This document shows positions 17,313 to 26,109 of a stretch of 64,000 nucleotides of DNA, piece by piece. The stretch comes from Pseudomonadota bacterium. GTDB lineage: Bacteria; Pseudomonadota; Alphaproteobacteria; Rhizobiales; Rhizobiaceae. Numbering within the stretch: position 1 is the first letter of the stretch; each line of letters opens with the position of its first letter. The stretch covers positions 9,035 through 73,034 of the forward strand of contig JAEZXX010000073.1 of the NCBI GenBank assembly GCA_023419535.1, written 5' to 3'. Both the position numbers and the translations under genes were made by a program. Below the pieces are notes generated by a model. It searched no databases. It saw nothing but the letters and a program-made list of their open reading frames with translations, and was not told where the DNA came from.

Positions 17313-17900
17313 TCAGCCGGCGGCGAAGGCGGAATGGCCCTCGCGGGCCGTCTCGGACCGCCGGCGGCCCGACAGCGTGAAGGCCTCCTCCAGCACGTAG
17401 GGACCGCCTCCGACCGAATCCTTCGAGGAGAAGAGGCCGAAGCGCGACACCTCGAAGGACGGGGTGCGAAAGCCGCCGCGGCCCGACAGATAACGCGCCA
17501 CGTCCTCGGACTTGGCGTTGCGCAGCCGTGCCAGCGTCACGTGCGGAACGAAGCGGCGCGCGTCGGCGGCGACGCCCAGACGCCTGAGCGTGCGATCGAT
17601 CTCCCCCTGCAGGGCGTCCAGCCCCTCGCACGGCGCCACGCAGGCGTAGATGGAGTGCGGCTTCTTGGAGCCGAAGGCGTCGAGGCCGTTGAGCGCGATT
17701 GAGAACGGGGCCCGCTCGATGCGGTCGAGATGGGCGACGACCTCGTCGGCCGTGCGCGCGTCGATGTCTCCGATGAAGCGAAGGGTCAGGTGGTAGTTCT
17801 CCGGCTCGATCCAGCGCGCGGACGGCAGGCCGCCGCGAAGGAGGGAAAGCGAGACGGCGGCTTGGGGGGCGATCTCGATGGCGGTGAACAGGCGCGGCAT
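17313..17900 (-). CDS. thpR: RNA 2',3'-cyclic phosphodiesterase (2H family)
   Basis: Cytoplasmic 2H phosphoesterase, historically called 2'-5' RNA ligase, that opens RNA 2',3'-cyclic phosphates. The two catalytic H-x-T-x tetrapeptides are HLTL (residues 37-40) and HVTL (120-123), flanked by the family strands RLFTAIEI and SRFGLFSS. The 195-aa length is typical. The start at 17900 (MPRLFTAIEI) fits the family; the frame is open 20 codons upstream to 17960. It precedes the DUF1232 gene on the same strand and is divergent from the GNAT gene at 18067. Confidence 0.92.
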   Translation of the reverse strand: MPRLFTAIEIAPQAAVSLSLLRGGLPSARWIEPENYHLTLRFIGDIDARTADEVVAHLDRIERAPFSIALNGLDAFGSKKPHSIYACVAPCEGLDALQGEIDRTLRRLGVAADARRFVPHVTLARLRNAKSEDVARYLSGRGGFRTPSFEVSRFGLFSSKDSVGGGPYVLEEAFTLSGRRRSETAREGHSAFAAG

Positions 17901-18066
17901 GGCAGGCCCTTTCGCTTCATGAGGCATTCGCAGGGAGAAGACTTTCATTCGCATCCGCACACTTCAAGGTGCGCATGGCAGCAATGCACAGTCCGGAATG
18001 GCGAGGCTTGCGTGAAACCCCTATCTCGAGGGTGGGAAACGGGGAGGTGTCGAGCGGAGTGCCACA

Positions 18067-18645
18067 ATGGTGCTTTTCACCCCCGGACCGGACGCCAGAT
18101 CGGAACGCCCTGCGACCCCGGACGCCGTACGCGGCTGCCACCTGCGGCCGCTGGTGCGAGGCGACCGTCCGGCCTTTCGATGCCATCTCCTTCGTCTCGA
18201 CGAGCGCTCGCGCCGTCTGCGCTTCGGCGGGCCGGTCAACGACGCCTTCATCGAGGCCTATGTCGCCCGCACCAGCGACGTGCGCCGGGTCGGCCTCTTC
18301 GACGGACGGGCGCTGCGCGGCGCCGCGGAGCTCCATGTGAGCCCGGCGGACCCCGCGCTCGGCGAGGGGGCCTTCAGCCTGGAGCCCGCCTATCGCGGCC
18401 GTGGACACGGCACTCGACTCTTCGACGCCCTCCTCTTCGAGGCCGAAGCGGCCGGCGTCGGGCGATTGGACCTCCAGTGCCTGCGCGAGAACGTCGCGAT
18501 GCAGAAGATCGCCAGGCGCTTTGCCGCACGCCTGACCTTCGAGGGCAGCGAGACGCTGGCGACGCTCGACCTGCCCCCCGCCGGGGTGCCGGTAGCCGGC
18601 GGCTGGCCCGCCGCGCTTCTCTCCTTCAGCCCCGAGCCTGCCTGA
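18067..18645 (+). CDS. GNAT family N-acetyltransferase
   Basis: A 192-aa protein with a single GNAT domain. The acetyl-CoA-binding motif A is seen as LEPAYRGRGHGTRLFDALLFEA (core R-G-R-G-H-G-T), followed by motif B with LDLQCLRENVAMQKIARRFAAR. The N-terminal part has CHLLRLDERSRRLRFGGPVND, resembling the acetyltransferase domains that act on small molecules or proteins in rhizobia. Substrate is unknown. Its last 20 bp overlap the tail of the convergent esterase gene (ending at 18626). Confidence 0.82.
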   Translation: MVLFTPGPDARSERPATPDAVRGCHLRPLVRGDRPAFRCHLLRLDERSRRLRFGGPVNDAFIEAYVARTSDVRRVGLFDGRALRGAAELHVSPADPALGEGAFSLEPAYRGRGHGTRLFDALLFEAEAAGVGRLDLQCLRENVAMQKIARRFAARLTFEGSETLATLDLPPAGVPVAGGWPAALLSFSPEPA

Positions 18646-19285
18646 TCGCCGCCAGCCGCTCCTCCACGAGCGGCATGATGCGCTCCACGATCACCGCGAC
18701 GCCTGCCGCGTTGGGGTGCATCCGGTCCTCCAGGTTCAGCTCCGAGATCGACGCCACCCCTTCGAGGAAGAACGGGTAGAAGGCGACGTCGTGTCGTTCG
18801 GCCAGCCGCTCGAAGATCGGGTTGTAATCCCGAGCGTAGTCGCCGCCCATGTTCGGCGGGGCGACCATGCCCGCGAGGATGACGTCCGTGTCCGGCCGCG
18901 CCGTCAGCCGCGACAGGATTTCGTCGAGATTGTCGCCCATCACCTGCGGCGAAATCCCGCGGAGCGCGTCGTTGGCGCCGAGCTCCACGATGACGAGGTC
19001 GGCCGTCTCCGGCACCGACCAGTCGAGGCGCGACAGGCCCGCGGAACTCGTGTCGCCGGAAACGCCCGCATTCACCACCGTCACGGTCTCCCCGCGTTCG
19101 CGCAGGGCGGCTTCCAGCTGCTCCGGAAAGCTTTCGCCGGGCGCCAAGCCGTAGCCGGCCGTCAGGCTGTCGCCGAAGGCGACGATCTCCAGCCGCTCCT
19201 GCGCCGAGAGCGGAACCGCCGAGAGCAGGAGCGCGAAGCCGGCCGCCAAGGCGCGGCGAAGGCGGCGGGTCGCTTGGAACTGGAA
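18626..19285 (-). CDS. tesA: Arylesterase / SGNH-type lysophospholipase (TesA-like)
   Basis: A 219-aa secreted or periplasmic esterase. It starts with a signal peptide (RRLRRALAAGFALLLSAVPL, cleavage probably after LSAQ). The SGNH blocks are present: GDSLTAGYG with the nucleophile Ser41, the block II Gly in NAGVSGDTS, block III ELGANDALRG with Asn, and block V DRMHPN with catalytic Asp and His. The family hydrolyses thioesters, lysophospholipids and aryl esters. It is divergent from the YbbA-type ABC ATPase gene, a pairing conserved from E. coli (tesA/ybbA), which supports the assignment. The longer frame up to 19774 overlaps the ABC gene and is rejected. Confidence 0.93.
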   Translation of the reverse strand, partial: FQFQATRRLRRALAAGFALLLSAVPLSAQERLEIVAFGDSLTAGYGLAPGESFPEQLEAALRERGETVTVVNAGVSGDTSSAGLSRLDWSVPETADLVIVELGANDALRGISPQVMGDNLDEILSRLTARPDTDVILAGMVAPPNMGGDYARDYNPIFERLAERHDVAFYPFFLEGVASISELNLEDRMHPNAAGVAVIVERIMPLVEERLAAIRQARG

Positions 19286-19424
19286 CATGCTCGGCCCATA
19301 TGTCGGCACGCTGGCGCGCTGGAAGGATCGGTGGACCGCCCGGTTGCTCCGTCGCGCAGGAGATGCGCTGGGGACGGAGCCGACGGTCCACGGCGTCGCG
19401 AAGGAAGATAGGAAGGGGACAGGC

Positions 19425-20132
19425 TTGGCGAAACCCGCGATCCGTCTGGACGACGTCCATTTGACCCTCGGTTCGGGACAGGCACGCGTCCACGTCCTGA
19501 AGGGGGTCAACCTGACGGTGCGGGAAGGGGAGTCCGTCGGCATCGTCGGCCCCTCAGGCTCGGGCAAGTCGACGCTCCTGATGGTGCTCGCCGGGCTCGA
19601 GCGTGCCGACGCCGGGCTCGTGGAGATCGCCGGCCAGTCGCTCGCGGGCCTCTCCGAGGACAGGCTCGCGGCCTTCCGGGGCCGGCATGTCGGCATCGTC
19701 TTCCAGTCCTTCCATCTCATTCCGAACATGACGGCGCTCGAAAACGTCGCGGTGCCGCTGGAGCTCGCCGGCAAGCGAGACGCCTTCGAGCGGGCGCGCG
19801 CCGAGCTCGCGGCCGTCGGGCTCGGCCACCGCGTCGACCATTATCCGGGCTCGTTGTCGGGCGGCGAGCAGCAGCGCGTCGCGCTCGCCCGGGCGCTGGC
19901 GCCGGAACCCGCGATCCTCATCGCCGACGAGCCGACCGGCAATCTCGACGCCGAGACCGGCCGGATCGTCGCCGACCTCCTGTTCTTCGAATGCGAGCGG
20001 CGCGGCATGACGCTCGTTCTCGTCACCCACGACAAGAGCCTGGCCGCCCGATGCCGCCGCGAGGTCGCCGTGCGCTCCGGTCGCATCGAGGCGGAGGAGG
20101 ACGCACCGGAGCTCCTGGGCGCCGCGCAATGA
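19425..20132 (+). CDS. ABC transporter ATP-binding protein (YbbA/LolD-like)
   Basis: The 235-aa cytoplasmic ATPase of a two-gene ABC system. Walker A is GPSGSGKST, the signature is LSGGEQQRVALARAL, Walker B is AILIADEPTGNLD and the switch His is in LVTHDKS; the Q-loop FQSFHLIPNMTALENV is of the MacB/LolD type. The best start is the TTG at 19425 with AAGGGGA about 6 bases upstream; the frame is open to 19287 but the extra residues are not conserved. It overlaps the permease gene by ATGA. Together with tesA the locus mirrors tesA-ybbA-ybbP; the exported substrate is not established. Confidence 0.93.
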   Translation: MAKPAIRLDDVHLTLGSGQARVHVLKGVNLTVREGESVGIVGPSGSGKSTLLMVLAGLERADAGLVEIAGQSLAGLSEDRLAAFRGRHVGIVFQSFHLIPNMTALENVAVPLELAGKRDAFERARAELAAVGLGHRVDHYPGSLSGGEQQRVALARALAPEPAILIADEPTGNLDAETGRIVADLLFFECERRGMTLVLVTHDKSLAARCRREVAVRSGRIEAEEDAPELLGAAQ

Positions 20133-22669
20133 GCGCGGCCGACCTTCGGCTCGCGGTCCGCTTCGCGCTGCGCGAGATGCGCGGCGGTCTGCGCGGCTTC
20201 TACATCTTCCTCGCCTGCATCACCCTCGGCGTCGCGGCCATCGCCGCGGTCGGCTCGGTCGCGCAGATGATGCAGGCCGGCATCGCCTCGGAGGGCCGGG
20301 CGATCCTCGGCGGCGATCTGCGCTTCAATCTCGGGCAGCGCGAGGCGAGCGCGGAGGAGCGCGTGTGGATGGAGGCGCGGGGCGCGGTCTCGCAGAGCCT
20401 CTCCATGCGCTCGATGGCGCGCCTGCCCGACGGCAGCGACCAGGCGCTGGCGGAGGTGAAGGCGGTGGATGCCGCCTATCCGCTGGCGGGCCGGGTCGAG
20501 ACCGAGCCCGCCGAGCCGCTCGGCACGCTCCTTGAAGAGCGCGACGGACGCTTCGGCGCGGTCGCGCCGCGCGAGTTCCTCGCCCGCCTCGGGCTCGAAC
20601 CCGGCGACACGGTGCGCGTCGGCGACATCGAGGTGGAACTGCGCGCGGTTCTGACGCGCGAGCCCGACGTCCTGTCCGACGGCTTCCTCTTCGCCCCGCG
20701 CCTGATGCTCTCGCTCGACGCGATGAACGCCACCGGCCTCGTCCAGCCGGGCAGCCTTTTGTCGAACATCTACAAGCTCGATCTCGCCGATGTGGACGCA
20801 CCTGCGCGCGAGGTCCTGGAAGCGGCCGACGAGGCCTTCCCGGACGCCGGCTGGTCGATCCGCACGGCCGAACGCGCGGCGCCCGCCCTGCAATCCAACA
20901 TAGAGCGCTTCTCCCAGTTCCTGACGCTGGTCGGCCTCACCGCGCTGATCGTCGGCGGCGTCGGCGTCGCCAACGCGGTGGGCGCCTATCTCGACGCCAA
21001 GCGCCCCGTCATCGCGGTCTTCAAGTCGCTGGGCGCGGGCGGGCGTTTCGTGGTGACCGTCTATCTGGTCCAGATCCTGATGCTCGCCGCCATCGGCATC
21101 GCGCTCGGCCTGCTCCTCGGCATCGTTGCGCCCTTCGCGACGGCGGGCCTTCTGGAACGCGTCATCCCGGTTGCGGCCGAAGCCTCGATCTACCCCGTGG
21201 CCCTTCTCGTCGCGGCCCTGTTCGGGCTGATGACGGCGCTGGCCTTCGCGCTTCTGCCCCTGGGGGCGACGCGGGACGTGGCGGCCACGGCCCTCTTCCG
21301 CAGCGCCGGCACGGACGGATCGACGCGCATGCGCCTGAGCTACGCGGTAACCGTCGGGCTTCTCGTCCTCGCCATCGCGGGCCTTGCGCTTCTGGTGGCG
21401 GACGATCGGCGCATCGCCTCGACCTTCCTCCTGGCGACCGGCGCCGCCTTCGTCGTCCTGCGCCTCGTCGCCGCGGCGATCCGCAGGCTCGCGGCCCGCG
21501 CGCCCCGCGTCGCCTCGACCCCGCTGCGGCTGGCGATCGGAAACATCCACCGCCCGGGGGCGCTGACGAACTCGGTCGTCCTCTCGCTCGGGCTCGGCCT
21601 GACGCTCCTCGTCGCGCTCGCGGCCATCGACAGCGACCTGCGGCGCGAGATCGGCACGACGCTGGCCGCGCGAGCGCCGAACTTCTTCTTCGTCGACATC
21701 CAGAACGCCGAGATCGACGCCTTTCGCGGCCGGATCGCGGACCTTGCGCCCGAGGGCGAGCTCGAGGCCGTTCCGATGCTGCGCGGGCGCATCACCGCGC
21801 TGAACGGCACCGACGTGCGGGAGCTCGATGTCCCGCCGGAGGGCGCCTGGGTGCTGCGCGGCGACCGCGGCCTGACCTATTCGGCCGAGATGCCCGAGAA
21901 CTCGGCCCTGACGGACGGCGAATGGTGGCCGCAGGACTATTCGGGCGAGCCGCTCGTCTCCTTCGCGGCCGAGGAGGGCGGCGAGCTCGGCCTTTCCGTC
22001 GGCGACACGGTCGCCGTCAACGTTCTGGGCCGCTCGATCACCGCGACGATCGCCAATTTCCGCTCGGTCGAGTGGGAATCCATGTCGATCAACTTCGTCA
22101 TGGTGTTCTCCCCGAACACCTTCGCGGGTGCGCCGCACGCCTGGCTCGCGACCCTCGACCTGCCCGCCGACGACCTCGACGCCGAGCGCACGATCCTGTC
22201 GGGCATCTCCGGCGACTTTCCGGCGGTCACCAGCGTGCGCGTGCGCGACGCGCTCGACGCGGTGAACGACCTCGTGGCCCAGCTCGCTCTCGCCATCCGC
22301 GCGGCCGCTGCCGTCGCGCTCGTCGCCTCGGTGCTCGTCCTCTCGGGCGCGCTCGCGGCGGGCAACCGCGGCCGCGTCCACGATGCGGTGGTCCTGAAGA
22401 CCCTCGGAGCGACGCGTCCGACGCTGATCGGCGCCTTCGCCGCGGAATACGCCATGCTGGGCGCGGCGACGGCCGCCTTCGCCATCGGCGCCGGTGCGCT
22501 GGCGGCCTGGTTCGTCATCTCGCGCATCATGCAGCTCCCGTTCCAGTTCGATCTCTCGATCGCTCTGGCGACTCTCGTCGCGTCCCTCGCCTTGACCATC
22601 GGGTTCGGACTGGCGGGAACATGGAGGATTCTCGGGCAGAAGGCGGCCCCGGTCCTGCGCGAATTGTAG
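20129..22669 (+). CDS. ABC transporter permease, FtsX-like (YbbP type)
   Basis: An 846-aa inner-membrane permease partner of the upstream ATPase. It has an N-terminal membrane segment (IFLACITLGVAAIAAVGSVA), a large periplasmic region, a first FtsX-like bundle around residues 270-400, a central set of helices (about 410-520), a second periplasmic region, and a final FtsX bundle from about 710 to 830. Motifs such as VFKSLGAGGRFVVTVYLVQI and VLKTLGATRPTLIGAF are the repeated FtsX coupling helices. The start ATG overlaps the ATPase stop. Such permeases are mechanotransmitters in lipid or lipoprotein handling; the real cargo is unknown. Confidence 0.92.
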   Translation: MSAADLRLAVRFALREMRGGLRGFYIFLACITLGVAAIAAVGSVAQMMQAGIASEGRAILGGDLRFNLGQREASAEERVWMEARGAVSQSLSMRSMARLPDGSDQALAEVKAVDAAYPLAGRVETEPAEPLGTLLEERDGRFGAVAPREFLARLGLEPGDTVRVGDIEVELRAVLTREPDVLSDGFLFAPRLMLSLDAMNATGLVQPGSLLSNIYKLDLADVDAPAREVLEAADEAFPDAGWSIRTAERAAPALQSNIERFSQFLTLVGLTALIVGGVGVANAVGAYLDAKRPVIAVFKSLGAGGRFVVTVYLVQILMLAAIGIALGLLLGIVAPFATAGLLERVIPVAAEASIYPVALLVAALFGLMTALAFALLPLGATRDVAATALFRSAGTDGSTRMRLSYAVTVGLLVLAIAGLALLVADDRRIASTFLLATGAAFVVLRLVAAAIRRLAARAPRVASTPLRLAIGNIHRPGALTNSVVLSLGLGLTLLVALAAIDSDLRREIGTTLAARAPNFFFVDIQNAEIDAFRGRIADLAPEGELEAVPMLRGRITALNGTDVRELDVPPEGAWVLRGDRGLTYSAEMPENSALTDGEWWPQDYSGEPLVSFAAEEGGELGLSVGDTVAVNVLGRSITATIANFRSVEWESMSINFVMVFSPNTFAGAPHAWLATLDLPADDLDAERTILSGISGDFPAVTSVRVRDALDAVNDLVAQLALAIRAAAAVALVASVLVLSGALAAGNRGRVHDAVVLKTLGATRPTLIGAFAAEYAMLGAATAAFAIGAGALAAWFVISRIMQLPFQFDLSIALATLVASLALTIGFGLAGTWRILGQKAAPVLREL

Positions 22670-22702
22670 GAACCGCAAGTCCGCCGCAAGGATCGGTTCG
22701 GA

Positions 22703-22722
22703 TTCGGTTCAGAATAACCGAA
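22703..22722. promoter_or_regulatory. Inverted repeat between the ABC permease and the BI-1 gene
   Basis: Perfect 7-bp arms TTCGGTT (22703-22709) and AACCGAA (22716-22722) with a 6-bp spacer, 33 bp after the permease stop. It could be an operator for the following gene or a weak hairpin ending the ABC operon; there is no U tract. Confidence 0.3.
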
Positions 22723-22772
22723 ATGTAATCGACCGCACGCCCGCGAAGGACACGAGAAGTTCACCGCGACCC

Positions 22773-22801
22773 TTGTGGAACCGGGCTCTCTTCCGCATAT
22801 T
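22773..22801 (+). promoter_or_regulatory. Candidate sigma-70 promoter of the Bax-inhibitor-1 family gene
   Basis: TTGTGG (22773-22778) and CATATT (22796-22801) are separated by 17 bp, a good fit to housekeeping promoters of alphaproteobacteria, and lie about 105 bp upstream of the ATG at 22905. Assigned by eye; not tested. Confidence 0.4.
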
Positions 22802-22904
22802 CCTGATCAGGCATGCTGGGCGTCCCGCCAGCGGCGCCTCGATGCGCGACAGAACGACACGCGGCGTCGACACCGGACGGGACACGCAGAAAGGATCAGA
22901 TCAG

Positions 22905-23684
22905 ATGGCTGATTATCGCAACTACGGAGCGCGCGTCCCCGTCGCCGGCAGCCGGACGGACGCCGCGATCGACGAGGGTCTCCGCAGCTACATGCTGCGC
23001 GTCTACAACTACATGATGGCCGGCCTCGCCATCACGGGCGTCGCCGCCTACGGCCTCTACATGGCCTCCACCTCCGGCGTGCCCGTCGACGGCGGCGCGC
23101 AGGTGCGCCCGGACCTGTGGCTGACCCCGCTCGGCGTCACCGTCTTCACCTCGCCGCTGCGCTGGGTGCTGATGCTCGCGCCGCTCGCGCTCGTCTTCTT
23201 CCTCTCCTTCCGCATCCACAGGATGAGCCTCGCCGCCGCGCAGGCGACCTTCTGGAGCTACGCCGCGCTCGTCGGACTGTCGCTCTCGACCATCTTCCTC
23301 GTCTTCACGCAGGAATCGATCGTCCAGGTCTTCTTCGTGACCGCCGCCTCCTTCGGCGCGCTGTCGCTCTTCGGCTACACCACCAAGCGCGACCTGTCGG
23401 GCTGGGGCACCTTCTTGTTCATGGGCCTGATCGGCGTCGTGATCGCGATGGTGGTGAACATCTTCCTGCAGTCCTCGGCGCTCGGCTTCGCCGTGTCGGT
23501 GATCGGCGTCCTCGTCTTCGCGGGCCTCACCGCCTACGACACGCAGCGCATCAAGGAGATGTACTTCGAGGGCGACGACGTTCTGGTCGCGGGCCGCAAG
23601 GCCCTCATGGGCGCCCTGTCGCTCTACCTGAACTTCATCAACATGTTCATGTTCCTGCTGCAGCTCTTCGGCAACCGCGAGTAG
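22905..23684 (+). CDS. Bax inhibitor-1/YccA family membrane protein
   Basis: A 259-aa integral membrane protein with seven hydrophobic segments. It has the BI-1 (UPF0005) arrangement: N-terminal soluble stretch, then MAGLAITGVAAYGLYMA, LRWVLMLAPLALVFFLSFRI, AQATFWSYAALVGLSLSTI, ASFGALSLFGYTTKRDLSGW (the family signature), and a C-terminal GLTAYDTQRIKEMY segment with the conserved Asp that governs pH-sensitive cation conductance in characterised members. ATG 22905 follows AAAGGA by about 8 bases. It has its own candidate promoter and a strong terminator (23712-23741), so it is monocistronic. Confidence 0.94.
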   Translation: MADYRNYGARVPVAGSRTDAAIDEGLRSYMLRVYNYMMAGLAITGVAAYGLYMASTSGVPVDGGAQVRPDLWLTPLGVTVFTSPLRWVLMLAPLALVFFLSFRIHRMSLAAAQATFWSYAALVGLSLSTIFLVFTQESIVQVFFVTAASFGALSLFGYTTKRDLSGWGTFLFMGLIGVVIAMVVNIFLQSSALGFAVSVIGVLVFAGLTAYDTQRIKEMYFEGDDVLVAGRKALMGALSLYLNFINMFMFLLQLFGNRE

Positions 23685-23711
23685 TCTCGCGCCGCAGCCG
23701 GACTTCCGGTG

Positions 23712-23741
23712 AAAAGGGGCGGTCTTCGGGTCGCCCCTTTT
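23712..23741 (+). terminator. Rho-independent terminator after the BI-1 family gene
   Basis: Perfect 10-bp stem: AAAAGGGGCG at 23712-23721 and CGCCCCTTTT at 23732-23741, with a 10-base loop and two further T residues. It lies 28 bp after the stop codon. Confidence 0.9.
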
Positions 23742-23820
23742 TCGTGGGTTCCGACGTCGTGGAGAAGTCCGCCGGGCCCGCTTGCGAAGACCGCGCTGCC
23801 GGTCCAAGGATCGTCCCGTC

Positions 23821-24378
23821 ATGAGCGCCTTCGCCCTTCGCCCCGCCACCCCGGACGACATCCCGGCCATCGCCCGGATCTACGCGCATGCCGTCCTGAA
23901 CGGCACGGCGACCTACGAGCTCGATCCGCCGTCGGACGCCGAGATGCTCGCCAGGTTCGAGACGCTGACCCGTCAGTCCTACCCCTACATCGTCGGGTGC
24001 GACGGGACGGGCGCCGTCGTCGGCTATGCCTATGCGGGCCCGTTCCGCGCTCGGCCGGCCTATCGCTGGTCGGTGGAGGACTCGATCTACATCGATCCGG
24101 ACGCGAAGGGGCAGGGGCTCGGCATCATGCTGATCGACCGGCTGGTGGAGCTGTGCGAGGCCGCCGGCTTCCGACAGATGATCGCCGTCATCGGCGGTGC
24201 GGATCACACGCCCTCCATCCGCATCCACGAGAAGGCGGGCTTCGAGCGGATCGGCATCTTCAAGGGCTCCGGCTTCAAGTTCGGCCGCTGGGTGGACACG
24301 CTCCTGATGCAGCGCGCTCTCGGCGACGGGGACGGGTCCGCGCCCGACGAAGCCGTCTATCCCGGAACGCTTCGTTAA
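23821..24378 (+). CDS. GNAT N-acetyltransferase, phosphinothricin acetyltransferase (PAT)-like
   Basis: A 185-aa acetyltransferase. The order FALRPATPDDIPAIARIY, GTATYELDPPS, VGYAYAGPFRARPAYRWSVE and IYIDPDAKGQGLGIMLIDRL is that of the Bar/PAT and MddA group, enzymes that acetylate phosphinothricin, methionine sulfoximine or related amino acids. Motif A (K-G-Q-G-L-G) is intact, as is the HEKAGFERIGIFKGSGFKFGRWVDT C-terminal region (HEKAGF core). In most bacteria such proteins are housekeeping detoxifiers and not antibiotic resistance as such. The frame begins earlier at 23782, but ATG 23821 fits the family. A hairpin directly follows its stop codon. Confidence 0.9.
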   Translation: MSAFALRPATPDDIPAIARIYAHAVLNGTATYELDPPSDAEMLARFETLTRQSYPYIVGCDGTGAVVGYAYAGPFRARPAYRWSVEDSIYIDPDAKGQGLGIMLIDRLVELCEAAGFRQMIAVIGGADHTPSIRIHEKAGFERIGIFKGSGFKFGRWVDTLLMQRALGDGDGSAPDEAVYPGTLR

Positions 24379-24405
24379 GCATCGCGGCATTCGGCGGAGC
24401 GATGC
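24379..24405 (+). terminator. Stem-loop after the PAT-like gene, weak terminator candidate
   Basis: GCATCGC (24379-24385) and GCGATGC (24399-24405) pair perfectly around a 13-base loop, starting right after the stop codon. An alternative inner pairing (GGCAT with ATGCC) overlaps it. No U tract follows. Confidence 0.3.
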
Positions 24406-24522
24406 CCCCTGCAGATCGGCAGATCGGGGCCGTCCTACGCGCCGCGCGTGTGGTGCCTTCAGAAACAATTATCCCGCAGACCCCTAGATTGGACTTCGAT
24501 CAGGCGGCGCGGGTGATTTCGC

Positions 24523-25743
24523 ATGAACGGAACAGGCACGATCGCGAGCATACGACCGGCCGGGACGGGAACGGATGTCATCTACGACGCGCTCGTTGCC
24601 ATCCGCTCGCATCTGAAGATGGAGGTTGCCTATTTCTCCGAGTTCGTGGGGGATCGGTCGGTCTTCCGCCGGGTGGACGCGCCGGGGTTGGAGCACCTGA
24701 TCAAGGAGGGCGACAGCCAGAGCCTCGACGACGTCTATTGCAACCATATCCTGGAAGGCCGCCTTCCCGAACTGATCGCCGACACATCCGCCGAGCCCGT
24801 CGCCCAGGCCATGCCGATCACCGGCGCGGTGCCCATCGGCTCGCACGCCTCCGTCCCGATCCGCTATCCTGACGGGCGGCCCTACGGCATGTTCTGCTGC
24901 CTCTCGCCGCGCCCGAACCCGACCTTGAACGAGCGCGATCTGGAGATGATGCGCGTCTTCGCCGGGCTGGCCACGCGTCAGCTCCATCTCGAGCTGGAGG
25001 AGGAGCAGGCCAGCCACGACCGCCGCCGGCTCGTCGAGGCGGTGATCGAGGACGAGGCGTTCAACATCGTCTACCAGCCGATCGTCGATCTGGCCTCGAT
25101 GCGGACCGTGTCCTTCGAGGCGCTGACGCGGTTTCGCAAGGAGCCCTACCGCTCGCCCGATCACTGGTTCGCCGACGCGGCTGCGGTCGGTCTCGGGCTC
25201 GAGATGGAACTGGCGGCGATCCGCGCGGCGATCGCGGCCTTTCCGCGGCTTCCCAAGGACGCAAGCCTTTCGGTCAACGCCTCGCCCGGGGTGGTGACGT
25301 CCGGGCTGCTCGAAGCCAGTCTCGACGCCCGCCATCTCGATCGCACGATCGTCGAGATCACGGAACATGCGCAGGTCGACGACTACGCCGCGCTGCGTAC
25401 GGCGCTCGATCCGTTGATTCGAAAGGGCGTCAAGATCGCGGTCGACGACGCGGGCGCGGGCTTTTCGGGGCTGCGGCACATCGTTCAGATCGCGCCCGAC
25501 ATCATCAAGATGGACATGAGCCTGACGCGCGGCATCGACGAGGACAGGGCCCGCCGGGCGCTCGCGAGCGCCATGGTCTATTACGGACGGGAGACGGGCG
25601 CGGCGGTGGTGGCGGAGGGCATCGAGACCGAGGGCGAGCTTCTCACGCTCAAGCTGCTCGGCATCCATCGCGGACAGGGCTACCTTCTCGGCCGTCCGGG
25701 AGCGCTTCCCGCGCCGGCCGCAAAGCGGACCGCCGTCGCCTGA
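24523..25743 (+). CDS. GAF-EAL cyclic-di-GMP phosphodiesterase
   Basis: A 406-aa soluble protein with an N-terminal GAF-like sensor domain (about residues 20-155) and a C-terminal EAL domain (about 165-400) without a GGDEF partner. EAL residues look catalytic: E199-A-L in FEALTRF, Asn in SVNASP, EITEH, the DD pair in AVDDAGAGFSGL (usual form DDFGTGYS), Lys in IIKMDMSL, Glu in VAEGIET, and QGYLLG. It probably hydrolyses c-di-GMP in response to a small ligand or redox state read by the GAF domain. It is a single gene, tail to tail with DUF2794 (3-bp gap), with two CAGATCGG direct repeats about 100 bp upstream of the start. Confidence 0.9.
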   Translation: MNGTGTIASIRPAGTGTDVIYDALVAIRSHLKMEVAYFSEFVGDRSVFRRVDAPGLEHLIKEGDSQSLDDVYCNHILEGRLPELIADTSAEPVAQAMPITGAVPIGSHASVPIRYPDGRPYGMFCCLSPRPNPTLNERDLEMMRVFAGLATRQLHLELEEEQASHDRRRLVEAVIEDEAFNIVYQPIVDLASMRTVSFEALTRFRKEPYRSPDHWFADAAAVGLGLEMELAAIRAAIAAFPRLPKDASLSVNASPGVVTSGLLEASLDARHLDRTIVEITEHAQVDDYAALRTALDPLIRKGVKIAVDDAGAGFSGLRHIVQIAPDIIKMDMSLTRGIDEDRARRALASAMVYYGRETGAAVVAEGIETEGELLTLKLLGIHRGQGYLLGRPGALPAPAAKRTAVA

Positions 25744-25746
25744 CGA

Positions 25747-26109
25747 TCAGTCGGAAACGACGCGCAGACTCCGGTCGAAGACGCGCAGGACCTGCGCGAG
25801 GTCCGCGCCGCGCTTCATCACCAGGCCACCGGCCGCGATGACGCTGTAAGCCCCCTGGCGCCGCGCGAGCTTCGGGTTCTTCTCGACGCGGAAGATGGGC
25901 ATCTCCGACGAACGGCGGAAGATCGAGAAGACGGCGCTGTCGGGTCGCATGTCGATCGCATAGTCCCGCCATTCGCCGGCGGCGACCATCCGGCCGTAGA
26001 CGCGCAGGATTTCCGACAGCTCGCGCCGGTCGAAGGAGACGATGGGGCTGGCGTTCTCCCGCCGGACCTGGGCGAGGTCGATGGGACCGGATGCGGCATC
26101 GAAACTCAA
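25747..26109 (-). CDS. DUF2794 family protein
   Basis: A 120-aa protein of a family nearly confined to alphaproteobacteria, function unknown. The whole core is present: SFDRRELSEILRVYGRMVAA, GEWRDYAIDMRPDSAVFSIF, RRSSEMPIFRVEKNPKLARR, QGAYSVIAAGGLVMKRG, ending AQVLRVFDRSLR. No signal or membrane segment is visible. The frame extends to 26274, but a TTG at 26109 with AGGA about 8 bases upstream gives the family length. The 296 bp between this gene and the DUF1223 gene upstream (26110-26405) contain no other feature that I can see. Confidence 0.88.
   Translation of the reverse strand: MSFDAASGPIDLAQVRRENASPIVSFDRRELSEILRVYGRMVAAGEWRDYAIDMRPDSAVFSIFRRSSEMPIFRVEKNPKLARRQGAYSVIAAGGLVMKRGADLAQVLRVFDRSLRVVSD

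Noticed and set aside
19841..22678. 945-aa minus-strand frame across the ABC genes
   Set aside because: Antisense to two genes with clear ABC motifs; no domains and extreme Arg/Glu content.
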